Source of the DNA: Gilvimarinus sp. 2_MG-2023
GTDB lineage: Bacteria; Pseudomonadota; Gammaproteobacteria; Pseudomonadales; Cellvibrionaceae
NCBI RefSeq assembly: GCF_030547685.1
Contig: NZ_JAUOQM010000035.1
Span: 70,587 to 110,869, forward strand
DNA length: 40,283 nt
Reading direction: 5' to 3'
Shown piece after piece: positions 1 through 12,515 of the stretch (positions are counted from its first letter, which is position 1; each line of letters starts with the position of its first letter). The notes below the pieces were generated by a model. That model was not told the DNA's origin and did not search any database. It worked only from the letters and a program-made list of their open reading frames with translations. The translations under genes and the position numbers were made by a program.

Positions 1-35
1 TCCAGCGTCCAGCGTCCAGTTAAATAGGAATCCCT

Positions 36-842
36 ATGTCATCCACAACCTACACCCTAAACGACCTCATCTACTTAATGCAGCGCCTGCGCGACCCTGT
101 CGACGGTTGCCCTTGGGATGTAAAGCAAAGCTACCAAACCATCGTGCCCTCGACCATTGAAGAGGCCTACGAGGTGGCCGACGCTATTGAGCGTGGAGAT
201 CTGGATCACTTAAAAGAAGAGTTAGGTGATTTACTGTTTCAGGTGATTTTTTACAGTCAGCTGGGGGCAGAGGAGCACCGCTTTGATTTCCATCAGGTCG
301 TCGATACTCTGGTGGCCAAGCTGGTACGCCGTCATCCCCATGTGTTTCCCGATGAGAGTTTGCGTGAGCGCTACGGTGACCGACCGGCAGAGGAAGCCGA
401 GATTAAGCAGCGCTGGGAAGACATTAAACAAGAAGAGCGTGAAGCCAAAGGCGTGCGTGGCACGCTGGACGATGTTCCACTCAATCTACCGGCTTTAACC
501 CGGGCGGCCAAATTACAAAAACGCGCCGCTCGTACCGGATTTGACTGGGAGGATGTACAGGGCCCTATTGCCAAAGTGCGAGAAGAGCTGCAAGAAGTAG
601 AACAAGCATTGGCTGCTGGCAATATGCAGGCGGTGGAAGAAGAAATTGGCGACCTTTTGTTTGCCGTGGTGAATATCAGTCGTACCTTAAAGCAAGACCC
701 AGAAGGCACATTGCGCCGGGCCAATCAAAAATTTGAGCGCCGTTTTCGCTATATAGAAGCAAACGCCTCTGAGTCCCTGGCAAGCATGACTTTGCCAGAA
801 ATGGATAGGCTGTGGGAGCAAGCTAAATCTCAAGGTTTGTAG
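36..842 (+). CDS. mazG: Nucleoside triphosphate pyrophosphohydrolase MazG
   Basis: MazG hydrolyses nucleoside triphosphates to monophosphates and pyrophosphate in the cytosol, cleaning the nucleotide pool and lowering ppGpp in E. coli. The 268-residue length matches the usual two-domain form of about 263 residues. The N-terminal signature RLRDPVDGCPWDVKQ is present. The metal-binding pattern occurs twice: EEAYEVADAI followed by EELGDLLFQV in the first half, and a second helix ending EEIGDLLFAVVNISR near residues 200-215. The ATG at 36 is preceded by AGGA at a usable distance. It stands alone, 232 bases before the HD-GYP gene. Identification is firm from motif order and length. Confidence 0.95.
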   Translation: MSSTTYTLNDLIYLMQRLRDPVDGCPWDVKQSYQTIVPSTIEEAYEVADAIERGDLDHLKEELGDLLFQVIFYSQLGAEEHRFDFHQVVDTLVAKLVRRHPHVFPDESLRERYGDRPAEEAEIKQRWEDIKQEEREAKGVRGTLDDVPLNLPALTRAAKLQKRAARTGFDWEDVQGPIAKVREELQEVEQALAAGNMQAVEEEIGDLLFAVVNISRTLKQDPEGTLRRANQKFERRFRYIEANASESLASMTLPEMDRLWEQAKSQGL

Positions 843-1074
843 TTTGCGACAGAAGTATTGTCGTCTCGACTTGATGTCAGTAAGCCTCGGTTGTCGACCG
901 CCATTTTCTTAAGGTAAATAGCCACAGAGGCTCTAAATACAGGGCTGTCTCGGTTGACGCTCGCCTATTGTGGTTGGCTATCGGGTGAGCTTTTCTAATA
1001 GAAAGCTGTGGGCGCGCCTGTCGTGTGAATTAGCTATAGTGTACTGGGGATACTCGCAGAATAAAGGAGTCTGA

Positions 1075-2331
1075 GTGACAGACTTTCGACAAATAAAGCC
1101 CGGCTTTTACGATAAAAGTAAGCGCAGTATTAAAATCTCAGTGTCCGAGCTGAGAGTGGGCATGTATGTGTCTAAATTAGACCGCGATTGGTTAGATACC
1201 CCCTTTTTAATGCAGGGTTTTTTGTTGGAATCACAAGGCGATATTGAAACTGTTGCCGAGTATTGCCAACATGTTTGGGTGGATGCGGTTGAGCCTACAT
1301 GGGTGCCCCCTGAAGAGCGCGGTGAATTAGGCTCGGCCAGAGCCAAAACCACTTACATTAAAAAGATCTCTGCCGAGGATGAGCATCGCCAGGCAACGGG
1401 TGTTTTCCGCGAGGCTCGACGTCTGACCAAATCGCTGGTGGATGATATTCGTCTCGGCGGCACTATCAACAACGAACAGGCTAAGGCCACCGTAAAATCC
1501 TGTGTCGATAGTATCTTACGCAACCCCGATGCTTTGTTGTGGATGACTAAGATTCGCAATCAGGACAATTACACCGCCGAGCATTGCCTTAATGTGTGTA
1601 TCCTCGCCATCGCTTTTGGTCGCCACCTAGGGCTGAGTGAGGCCGAGCTGGAAACTCTGGGGCTGTGTGGCTTGTTACACGATGTAGGTAAAATGCGCAT
1701 TCCCGATGAGGTGCTTAATAAGCCCGGCAAGCTGAGTCCAAAAGAATGGAAGCAAATGAAGGCGCATGTGATTCATGGTCGCAATCTTTTACTGGCTTCA
1801 CCTGGCGTTGCCAATGCTGCGGTGGATGTAGCCTACAGTCATCACGAGCGCATGGATGGCAATGGTTATCCGCGTAAACTAACCTCGGCCGGCATTTCAG
1901 AGTTTTCCCGAATTATCTCAATTGTTGATGCCTACGATGCTATGACGGCCGAGCGTTGTTACGCTCCGGCCATTACTACTACTCAAGCCTTAAAAAACAT
2001 CTATCAAGATCGCGCCACTCATTTCGATGAGCGTTTAGCCTTGGCTTTTATTAAAAGTGTTGGACTGTATCCACCGGGTAGTATCGTTGAGTTAAAAAAT
2101 GGTTATATCGGTATCGTGCTAGAGGCCAATAAACGCTACCGCCACCTGCCAAAAGTGATTTTGCTAAGCCAAGGTGGCGAGGCTCTGCCGCGAGAAAAAA
2201 TTATAGATTTAGAACAGGTCGAGTCAGGTAAATTGGATGATCAGCACCTTATTCGCGATACTTTAGCCGATGGTGCTTATGGTATTTTTGTACAGGATTA
2301 CCGCGAAAAAGGCCTGGTTTTTAGAGGTTGA
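1075..2331 (+). CDS. HD-GYP domain cyclic-di-GMP phosphodiesterase with N-terminal DUF3391
   Basis: Probable soluble cyclic-di-GMP phosphodiesterase of 418 residues. Residues about 15-100 match the DUF3391 region often found before HD-GYP domains (opening VSELRVGMYVSKLDRDW). The HD-GYP domain runs from about 150 to 340, with the HD pair at H202-D203 (LLHDVGKMRIP), the motif HHERMDGNGYP at 256-266 with an intact GYP, and VDAYDAMTAERCY after it. All key residues are present, so it should be catalytically active. The start is GTG at 1075, five bases after AAAGGAG (1063-1069), a strong ribosome site. It converges with the deacetylase gene with only 7 bases between stop codons and no terminator there. 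No membrane segment or receiver domain is visible, so the input signal is unknown. Confidence 0.93.
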   Translation: MTDFRQIKPGFYDKSKRSIKISVSELRVGMYVSKLDRDWLDTPFLMQGFLLESQGDIETVAEYCQHVWVDAVEPTWVPPEERGELGSARAKTTYIKKISAEDEHRQATGVFREARRLTKSLVDDIRLGGTINNEQAKATVKSCVDSILRNPDALLWMTKIRNQDNYTAEHCLNVCILAIAFGRHLGLSEAELETLGLCGLLHDVGKMRIPDEVLNKPGKLSPKEWKQMKAHVIHGRNLLLASPGVANAAVDVAYSHHERMDGNGYPRKLTSAGISEFSRIISIVDAYDAMTAERCYAPAITTTQALKNIYQDRATHFDERLALAFIKSVGLYPPGSIVELKNGYIGIVLEANKRYRHLPKVILLSQGGEALPREKIIDLEQVESGKLDDQHLIRDTLADGAYGIFVQDYREKGLVFRG

Positions 2332-2338
2332 TGCGTGT

Positions 2339-3256
2339 TTAATAGTTTTTATTGCACCATAAGCGGTGAGCCTGCTCAACAACCAAAGCGTGCCTTTTTG
2401 CCAGTGCCTTGCGGTCATCGTCATAGCCGCCACCGATAACCGTAGCAACAGGTATGGCATAACTTTTACATATTTCCAGCACGCGGTAATCGCGCTCGCC
2501 AATTCCTTTCTCACTGATGTTCAGCAAACCTAAAGGATCTTGTGTGTAAATATCAACCCCGGCATCGTATAAAATTAAATCCGGCTGTTCGGTTTTAATT
2601 AACGCCGTGAGAGTCTGAGTAAGAACCTCTAAATATTCGGTGTCATTGGTGCCCTTGGCGAGTGCAATATCCAAATCACTGATCGCTTTGCATGCAGGGA
2701 AGTTTTTTTCGCAGTGAATGGAGCAAGTGAATGCTTGAGGCTCGCTGGCAAGTATGGCAGCCGTGCCGTCACCTTGGTGTACGTCGCAATCGAAAATTAA
2801 CACCTTCCGCGCTTTATTTTGCGCCAGTAGCGTTTGTGCGGTTATAGCCAAATCATTCAATATACAAAACCCAGAGGCAAAGTTGTAATGGGCATGATGT
2901 GTTCCGCCGGCAAGGTGGCAGGCAATGCCGTTGCTCAGTGCTAAATGCGCTGTTAATAAAGTTCCGTTAGGTGATATAAGCGTGCGCTTGCGAAGGGCTT
3001 CGCTCCAGGGTAAACCCATACGGCGAACTTCTTGTGGCGATTGTTCGTTGTGGCAAAAGCGGCGCACATAATCGGGGCAGTGAGCACTGTGTAAAATCTT
3101 CGCACTTGCTTGGCCGGGCCGAAATGTATTGTTTGGGGTCAGTATTCCACGCTCTGCTAAATAGGTGTTCAGCAAGGCAAACTTTTCCATAGGGAATCGA
3201 TGCCGTCCGGGAAAGGGAAAAGAATAGGCCGGGTGGGTAACAAGGGGGATGGACAT
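2339..3256 (-). CDS. Histone deacetylase family (class II-like) amidohydrolase
   Basis: Zinc-dependent deacetylase of the arginase/HDAC fold, 305 residues, a usual length for short bacterial members. Visible signature elements are GGTHHAHYNFASGFC with the paired histidines at 120-121, FDCDVHQGDGTA with zinc ligands D158 and H160, DAGVDIYTQDPLG with the third ligand D235, and GGGY at 276-279 with the transition-state tyrosine. The active site therefore appears complete. The bacterial substrate cannot be read from sequence: acetylpolyamines, acetoin-related compounds or acetyl-lysine are all possible. No signal peptide, so it is cytosolic. An extended -10 lies just upstream at 3287-3295. It is convergent with the HD-GYP gene. 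Confidence 0.92.
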   Translation of the reverse strand: MSIPLVTHPAYSFPFPGRHRFPMEKFALLNTYLAERGILTPNNTFRPGQASAKILHSAHCPDYVRRFCHNEQSPQEVRRMGLPWSEALRKRTLISPNGTLLTAHLALSNGIACHLAGGTHHAHYNFASGFCILNDLAITAQTLLAQNKARKVLIFDCDVHQGDGTAAILASEPQAFTCSIHCEKNFPACKAISDLDIALAKGTNDTEYLEVLTQTLTALIKTEQPDLILYDAGVDIYTQDPLGLLNISEKGIGERDYRVLEICKSYAIPVATVIGGGYDDDRKALAKRHALVVEQAHRLWCNKNY

Positions 3257-3286
3257 TTGCTGACTACGGCTCAGGAGGTTTTTCCG

Positions 3287-3295
3287 ATTATAGCA
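3287..3295 (-). promoter_or_regulatory. Extended -10 promoter for the deacetylase gene
   Basis: Read on the minus strand this is TGCTATAAT, a perfect -10 hexamer with the TGn extension. Transcription would begin near 3280 and leave a leader of about 24 bases before the ATG at 3256. No good -35 hexamer is seen, as expected for extended -10 promoters. Confidence 0.5.
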
Positions 3296-3395
3296 GGTGT
3301 TGTCGATTAGGATTCAGTGATTTTTTGAGTGTCCAAAGCTCAGTGTTGTCGTTTATTCTCTTTGTATAAAAACGAGTGCTTTCTGTCGGTATGGA

Positions 3396-3424
3396 TTGAA
3401 CGTTGAGTGAGTCTTGCGTACAAT
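3396..3424 (+). promoter_or_regulatory. Sigma-70-type promoter for the lipoprotein gene
   Basis: TTGAAC (3396-3401), a 17-base spacer, and TACAAT (3419-3424): four of six and five of six consensus bases with ideal spacing. Start of transcription would be near 3431, giving a leader of about 145 bases before the ATG at 3576. Confidence 0.5.
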
Positions 3425-3575
3425 GTGCGAAGGAATTGCTGTCACGATAGGGATGTTTTCTCCACATGGTAAAACCCCTCTTTAAGCTAATTTTCGCTGC
3501 TGGCGAGTCATCAGCGGCGGCTTGTTCGTGCTCGGCATTTCTATTTTATTATTATGGATGATTGATGGAGTGGTT

Positions 3576-4112
3576 ATGTTTCAAATTCGTACTTTTCTCT
3601 TAGGTTGTTGCGCGGTATCAGCCCTGGCTGCATGCGGCAGCGGGTCTTCTTCCGACAACACAACCAATTCTTCAAGCTCGCAACCAGTATCCTCCTCTGG
3701 CTCAAGTTCAGATGACTACAGTGCAGTTGTAGGGCTGTACGATGTGAGTAATGGTGATGACGAGCAGTACTATTATATTGCTGCGGACGGCCTGTTCACC
3801 GCCTATAACTACTTGGGCGATAGTGTCGATAATGGCAATAACTGTTATCGTGAAGCGACAGGTGCTGAGGCAAATGCGGAGATCACGGGGCAAACGCTAA
3901 CCGCAAAAGCGGATGGTAACTTTGCGATTGATGTGGCCGGTACAGAGCTGGTGTTTGAGATGGTGGGTGGCGAAATATCGCGTCTAACGACTCCTCAGTT
4001 TAGTTCGGGTGGCTCTATGTATGTCACCTTAAACGGAGCAAAAGTTCGTATTACCACCAATACGACCGACACGCCGGCCATTGCAGATATTCAAGCGATG
4101 ATCTGTAATTAA
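3576..4112 (+). CDS. Ser-rich secreted lipoprotein of unknown function
   Basis: Predicted outer-membrane or surface lipoprotein of 178 residues. The signal peptide ends in the lipobox LAAC with the acylated cysteine at residue 20. It is followed by a serine/asparagine-rich stretch (about residues 21-50) of the kind used as flexible linkers in Cellvibrionaceae secreted proteins, then a compact domain of about 125 residues opening VVGLYDVSNGDDEQYYYIAADG. The reading frame can be extended upstream to 3522, but GGAG at 3567-3570 sits five bases before ATG 3576 and only this start places the signal peptide at the N-terminus. I do not recognise the folded domain. It ends at a hairpin terminator. 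Confidence 0.75.
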   Translation: MFQIRTFLLGCCAVSALAACGSGSSSDNTTNSSSSQPVSSSGSSSDDYSAVVGLYDVSNGDDEQYYYIAADGLFTAYNYLGDSVDNGNNCYREATGAEANAEITGQTLTAKADGNFAIDVAGTELVFEMVGGEISRLTTPQFSSGGSMYVTLNGAKVRITTNTTDTPAIADIQAMICN

Positions 4113-4120
4113 GCCTGGTT

Positions 4121-4152
4121 AAGCCCCCGCGCTTAAGGGCGCTGGGGCTTTT
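4121..4152 (+). terminator. Rho-independent terminator after the lipoprotein gene
   Basis: AAGCCCC (4121-4127) pairs with GGGGCTT (4144-4150). Inside, GCGC pairs with GCGC around a TTAAGG loop with one mismatch between the two stems, and a short T run follows. It lies 8 bases after the stop codon. It may also slow transcripts leaving greB on the other strand, though the T tract there is poor. Confidence 0.6.
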
Positions 4153-4191
4153 GGTGTTGGCGTTACGGTGCAGCGTTAAGCGCGATGACGG

Positions 4192-4701
4192 TTAGCGCCC
4201 CGGCTTTTGATATTCGATCTTTTCAATATAATAAACCTGCTCGCCCTGTTCGTTGCGTATTACAACTTCGTCGTCCACTTGCTTTTTGAGCATGGCGCGC
4301 GCGAGCGGAGAGTCCATACTAATCTTACCGTCTTGCACATTAAACTCATCGGGCCCGACGATGCGGTAACAAACCGTGTTGCCATCTTCGCTTTCCAGTG
4401 TAACCCAGGCGCCAAAGTACACTCGAGTTGTATCGTCTGGAATGCGCTCAACGATCGTGAGCGCTTCTAACCGCTTGGTTAAAAAGCGCACGCGCGAGTC
4501 GATTTCTCGCAGTCTTTTTTTGCCGTAAATATAATCGCCGTTTTCGGAGCGGTCACCGTTTTTAGCCGCCTCGTGTACCACATCGGTGACCTTAGGGCGC
4601 TCAACCTTCCACAGCTGACGGACCTCGGCGCGCAATACTTCGGCCCCTTCGGGCGTAATATAGGTGGAGCCTTTGGGGCGCGGGGCTCGCCATCTACCCA
4701 C
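4192..4701 (-). CDS. greB: Transcription elongation factor GreB
   Basis: GreB inserts its coiled coil into the RNA polymerase secondary channel and stimulates cleavage of backtracked RNA. The 169-residue length fits GreB. Seen: the N-terminal coiled coil with the acidic tip region KNGDRSENGDYIYGKK (about 47-62), the helix RLREIDSRVRFLTKRLE, and the C-terminal FKBP-like domain ending with SPLARAMLKKQVDDEVVI. The GreB-type C-terminus (YYIEKIEYQ) and basic N-terminus (RWRAPRPKGSTYITPEG) separate it from GreA. It starts 2 bases after the stop codon of the S9 peptidase gene on the same strand, so both are probably on one transcript. Confidence 0.95.
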   Translation of the reverse strand: MGRWRAPRPKGSTYITPEGAEVLRAEVRQLWKVERPKVTDVVHEAAKNGDRSENGDYIYGKKRLREIDSRVRFLTKRLEALTIVERIPDDTTRVYFGAWVTLESEDGNTVCYRIVGPDEFNVQDGKISMDSPLARAMLKKQVDDEVVIRNEQGEQVYYIEKIEYQKPGR

Positions 4702-4703
4702 GA

Positions 4704-6689
4704 TTAACCCGCCTCTGTCAGTTGTAAATGCTTGATGTAAAAATTGAGTTCTCGGCCAAAGGCCTCTTCAATAGCGTCGGCGCTGCGAAAGCCGTGGCCT
4801 TCATCGGCAAAAGTCACATATTCGGTAGCAATGCCTTTTTCTTGTAACGCCTGCACCATTTTTTCGGCTTGCGCGGGCGGTACAATTTTATCTTTTAAGC
4901 CCTGTAAAAAAATCACCGGGCAAGTAAGCTGATCGATATGATGCAATGGTGAGCGCTGTTGGTACACCGATTGTTGTTCGGGGTAGGGGCCAATGAGCGA
5001 GTCTAAATAGCGCGACTCAAACTTGTGGGTGTCATCCGCCAGAGCCGATAAATCGCCAATGCCATAGAGGCTGGCACCCGCGGCAAAGGTGTCGGTAAAC
5101 GTGAGCGCTGCCAGTACGGTATAACCTCCGGCGCTGGAGCCGCGAATAATCAACTTGTGTTTGTCGGCCAAGCCTTGATCCACCAAATGCTGTGCACCAC
5201 TGGCAACGTCAATCACGTCAGTAACACCCCAGTTTTGTTTTAATCGGTCGCGATAGGGGCGGCCGTAGCCGGTACTGCCACGGTAATTAACATCTAACAC
5301 GGCAAAGCCGCGCGAAGTCCAAAACTGAACCTTGTAGTTAAGCGCGGCGCTGGTGGCGCCCGTGGGTCCGCCGTGACAAATAACCAACAGCGGCGGCTTT
5401 TGATTATCCGCTCCGCAGTATTCGGGATTAACCGGCGGGTAGTAAAACCCATGGCAGGTTTCGCCATCACTGGTGGGGAATTCAATGGCCTGGGCGGCAC
5501 TAAAATATTCGGCATCCACTAAGTCTGCCTGTGAGCGGCGCAGCATTTGCAATGGGGGCGCCGCTTTGTGGCCGATGGACTGGCTTAGCAAGTGGTAAAG
5601 GCTGCTTGTGCGCTCGGTGCTGGCGCCGAGAAATACAACGTGATCAGAGTTGGCGGCTAGTGCACTGATGTCCGTAAGTGGTGTTGCCAGAGCGCTGAAT
5701 TTAAAGCCTCGGTTGGTCTTGTTACGAGTGATCAATCCCAGTGACCACAAGCCATTTTGGCTAAAGCAGCAGATGATTTTATCGTTATCGATAAAACTGT
5801 ATGTCGACATGCCAAACACCCATTGTGGGGTGGCGAACTCGGCCTCCATCGCGACAATGTTGCGGCTATGTTCCCCGTCAAAGTGGTGCAGGTTCCACCA
5901 GCCATTGGTGTCGCTAACGTAAAACAGTTCGCCCTCTGGGCTCCAGCTGGGCTGAAAAATAGAGGCTTTGTGCTGGTCGGTAATGCTGTCTGCTTTGTTG
6001 TTGGCGATATTGCCGGCAATAATCCGTGCATTATTTAATTCGCCATTATCTGCTACATCGGCCAAGTGCAGTTGAGTGCTATCCCAGGGCATATTGGGGT
6101 GCGTCCAGGATAGCCACGCCAGAGTGCGCCCATCCGGGCTAAGGCGTGGGTTGCTGTAAAAGTCCTCGCCGGTTATCAGAACGGTGGGCGCGTGTTCACC
6201 GGTGGTGTCAATGGCAACAATGTCGGCACGTTCCTCGCCTTGACCACTGTGGTCTTCGCGTACTGCGATTAAGCGCTGGCGGCTTGGGTCGTAACTAAAA
6301 TCGGTATAACGATATGGCCCGGTATCGGTGAGAGCCACAGGGGTGAGTGAATGTCCCTGTCGCAGCGCAATTTTATACACCCGTTCGTCTTGATCGAAAA
6401 CCGCAAATACCGCCTCTGGAGTGGCCAAATAAGCCGCCCCGCCATACTCGTGTGCACGTGACCGTACACTGGCGCTGGCATCCAAAAGCTCGCGCACTTC
6501 GCCACCTAAGCGTTGTTGCATCAGCACGCTGCGCCCGCCCTCATCGGCTCGCGTTTCAATCCAGTACACGGTTTGTTCGCAAACCTGCGGATCAGACAAA
6601 CGCAGTGCGTTGCTGGTGAGTGTGCTGGCTGAAATAGGCGAGGGCCAAGTGCCAAAGGGCTGTGTATGCCGGTTGCGGTCAGTGCTCAT
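4704..6689 (-). CDS. S9 family prolyl oligopeptidase-type serine peptidase
   Basis: Serine peptidase of 661 residues with a beta-propeller N-terminal half (repeated DGRTLAWLSW- and GELFYVSDTNGWW-type blades, about residues 40-390) and an alpha/beta hydrolase C-terminal half (about 400-660). The catalytic triad is readable: nucleophile S519 in GSSAGG, D600 in LQGLKDK, and H632 in DEGHGF. The oxyanion region is CHGGPTG near 438-444, and NYRGSTGYGR follows it. This is the acylaminoacyl-peptidase/dipeptidyl-peptidase branch of S9. No signal peptide is seen, so it is probably cytosolic and trims short peptides or acylated N-termini. It precedes greB by 2 bases. Exact substrate is not deducible. 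Confidence 0.93.
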   Translation of the reverse strand: MSTDRNRHTQPFGTWPSPISASTLTSNALRLSDPQVCEQTVYWIETRADEGGRSVLMQQRLGGEVRELLDASASVRSRAHEYGGAAYLATPEAVFAVFDQDERVYKIALRQGHSLTPVALTDTGPYRYTDFSYDPSRQRLIAVREDHSGQGEERADIVAIDTTGEHAPTVLITGEDFYSNPRLSPDGRTLAWLSWTHPNMPWDSTQLHLADVADNGELNNARIIAGNIANNKADSITDQHKASIFQPSWSPEGELFYVSDTNGWWNLHHFDGEHSRNIVAMEAEFATPQWVFGMSTYSFIDNDKIICCFSQNGLWSLGLITRNKTNRGFKFSALATPLTDISALAANSDHVVFLGASTERTSSLYHLLSQSIGHKAAPPLQMLRRSQADLVDAEYFSAAQAIEFPTSDGETCHGFYYPPVNPEYCGADNQKPPLLVICHGGPTGATSAALNYKVQFWTSRGFAVLDVNYRGSTGYGRPYRDRLKQNWGVTDVIDVASGAQHLVDQGLADKHKLIIRGSSAGGYTVLAALTFTDTFAAGASLYGIGDLSALADDTHKFESRYLDSLIGPYPEQQSVYQQRSPLHHIDQLTCPVIFLQGLKDKIVPPAQAEKMVQALQEKGIATEYVTFADEGHGFRSADAIEEAFGRELNFYIKHLQLTEAG

Positions 6690-6816
6690 AATTCCCCAGT
6701 GTTGTGTTACTAATGGGTTGAAACACTACCCATTGTCCGGCCGCTACGCAAGCATAGCGCCATTGTTTTAGTCGCAATGCTTGCCCCAATAAATGCCGCT
6801 GAGGTTTAATGCGGTT

Positions 6817-8202
6817 ATGACAGATGAGATTCAGCAGCGGTTGCAACAAGTGCTTCACTCCCAGCCATCACGGCGTTGGTTAGTGGGCTTTAGTGGAGGG
6901 TTAGACTCCACGGTGCTGCTGCACGCTTTGCAATCGCAGGTCGGAGGACAAGCCGTGATGGCAGTACACGTCAACCACGGTTTGTCGGCCAACGCCGATA
7001 CTTGGCAAGCACACTGCCAAGCGCAGTGCCAAAGCTTAGGCGTTCATTGGGTGGTGGAAAAAGTCCAATTAACGGGTTCGGGGGCCATTGAAGAGCGCGC
7101 CCGCAATGCGCGGCTGGCCGTGTTTGCCAAGTTAATGGATCCAGGCGACGGCTTGCTGTTGGCCCACCACCGTCAAGATCAGGCGGAAACTGTGTTATTT
7201 CGGTTGTTGCGCGGCGCCGGTGTGACAGGGCTTGGGGCTATGCGATGGTCGCGCCCCTTCGCAGCCGGCCACATCAAGCGACCTCTGCTGGGGGTAGATC
7301 GGGCCGCACTGCAGGCCTATGCCGAGCGCCACAAGTTAAGCTGGGTGGAGGATGAATCCAATACCGACACCACTTTTGATCGCAACTATTTGCGCCGCAC
7401 GATACTGCCCGCATTGCGCAAGCGCTGGCCATTGGCCGATCAAAACCTAGCGCTGGCTGCCCAGCACTGCCAAGAGGCCGACCTGCTTTTGCAGGAGTTG
7501 GCTCAGCTCGACCTGAGCACTCTGGCTGAGCGGCAAGAGCCAATGGGCGTATCGGTGGCGCTAGAGCCACTGCTCGGCCTTAGCGAATCGCGCCGGCGAA
7601 ACTTGCTGCGCCATTGGTTGCGCAGTCGATTGGGCGAAACCGTTGGTGCGCAACTGCTGGCCGATATCCAATCGCAATTGCTCTGTGGCCAAAATGGCCA
7701 CGCGCAAGTGGGCAATAAAAACCTGCTCTTGGGGTGTTTTCAGCAGCGTTTATATGCTTTAAGCGCGCCATTGCAGTGGCAGCCATCGGCACAGGTTGCG
7801 GCTCCAGAGCCGACTATTGCCTGGCAGCAACCAGAGCAGGTATTACTGTTGCCAGGCGGCGATTATCTGCAGTGGGTTGACGCCCAGGCCGATACGTCAA
7901 GGGCGTTGTGGGGCAGGGCACTGGCGCGCAAGCACATGGGGCGTAACATTGTGGTTGATTGGCGTCGCGGGGGGGAGCGCTGTCGCCCGGCAGGCCGAGG
8001 GCACTCGCAGGGGCTGAAAAAGCTGCTGCAAGAGCAACCTTTACCCATTTGGCTGCGGGCTCGGGTGCCCTTAATTTATATTGATAATGAGCTGGCGGCC
8101 GTGGGGGACTTGTGGGTCTGTGAGGCCTTTGCCGCGGCCGCCGATGAACCCGCGGCTAATTTAAAGTGGGAATTCCCCTGTGTGACACTCGACGCTGTTT
8201 GA
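6817..8202 (+). CDS. tilS: tRNA(Ile)-lysidine synthase TilS
   Basis: TilS converts the wobble cytidine of tRNA-Ile(CAU) to lysidine using ATP and lysine, changing it to an AUA reader. The PP-loop motif SGGLDST lies about 18 residues after the N-terminal helix. HVNHGLS, then LLAHHRQDQAETVLFRLLRGAG and the segment DESNTDTTFDRNYLRRTILP are family signatures. The C-terminal TilS domain (WRRGGERCRPAGRGHSQGLKKLLQ) is present. An in-frame ATG also occurs at 6793, and neither start has a strong ribosome site. I chose 6817 because it places the PP-loop at the distance usual in the family; the longer form has 469 residues and this one 461. Next gene is pyrG, as in many proteobacteria. Confidence 0.94.
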   Translation: MTDEIQQRLQQVLHSQPSRRWLVGFSGGLDSTVLLHALQSQVGGQAVMAVHVNHGLSANADTWQAHCQAQCQSLGVHWVVEKVQLTGSGAIEERARNARLAVFAKLMDPGDGLLLAHHRQDQAETVLFRLLRGAGVTGLGAMRWSRPFAAGHIKRPLLGVDRAALQAYAERHKLSWVEDESNTDTTFDRNYLRRTILPALRKRWPLADQNLALAAQHCQEADLLLQELAQLDLSTLAERQEPMGVSVALEPLLGLSESRRRNLLRHWLRSRLGETVGAQLLADIQSQLLCGQNGHAQVGNKNLLLGCFQQRLYALSAPLQWQPSAQVAAPEPTIAWQQPEQVLLLPGGDYLQWVDAQADTSRALWGRALARKHMGRNIVVDWRRGGERCRPAGRGHSQGLKKLLQEQPLPIWLRARVPLIYIDNELAAVGDLWVCEAFAAAADEPAANLKWEFPCVTLDAV

Positions 8203-8237
8203 AACCTCTCTTTTTGATTGAGCCCGAGTTCGCTTTC

Positions 8238-8246
8238 TGGTATTCT
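8238..8246 (+). promoter_or_regulatory. Possible extended -10 promoter for pyrG
   Basis: TGGTATTCT fits the TGn plus -10 pattern, followed by a GC-rich discriminator (GGCGCCCC). A -35-like TTGATT at 8214-8219 is too far away (21 bases). It would give a leader of about 163 bases to the pyrG ATG at 8416. There is no run of cytidines at the start for the Bacillus-type reiterative attenuation. Confidence 0.35.
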
Positions 8247-8391
8247 GGCGCCCCATCTATGGGCCTGAAGTAAAGGCTCTATAAGCACCTTCCCTCAGCC
8301 TCTGAAAAGCCCTTAAATTTGGGCAACTAAGGCAAAAGGTGTGCTGCGAGTGTGCCGGTATTGCCCGCCACTCTCCCTACGATTTCTCTAA

Positions 8392-12302
<3,911 letters not shown>

Positions 12303-12350
12303 GCCGCTTTAGATTTTTTGGGTGCACGCTTTTAGCGTGTGCCTGCTAAG

Positions 12351-12387
12351 AAAGCCCCGTGCTGTTTTTTCAGTGCGGGGTTTTTTT
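12351..12387 (+). terminator. Rho-independent terminator after eno
   Basis: CCCCGTGCTG pairs with CAGTGCGGGG across a TTTTTT loop with a two-base mismatch, followed by seven T. A second hairpin (12322-12330 with 12334-12342, TTT loop, two wobble pairs) lies just before it. The terminator marks the left edge of the accessory block. Confidence 0.8.
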
Positions 12388-12515
12388 GTTTTGGGGTGGT
12401 GGATGGGTACCGTTGGCGCGCAATTCAACCATAAGTGATGTCTATGTCTCTCTTGATAAGTTACTGCTAAGATATGAGCAATTATAGGTTCCACATATAA
12501 ACTCGGGAGAGTGAT

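Larger units (their letters stand above)
3257..3575. other. Divergent intergenic region
   Basis: This 319-base stretch separates the minus-strand deacetylase gene from the plus-strand lipoprotein gene. It holds the two promoter candidates listed separately. An in-frame upstream codon exists for the lipoprotein at 3522, but the ribosome site and lipobox favour 3576. No RNA gene or repeat was seen. Confidence 0.5.
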
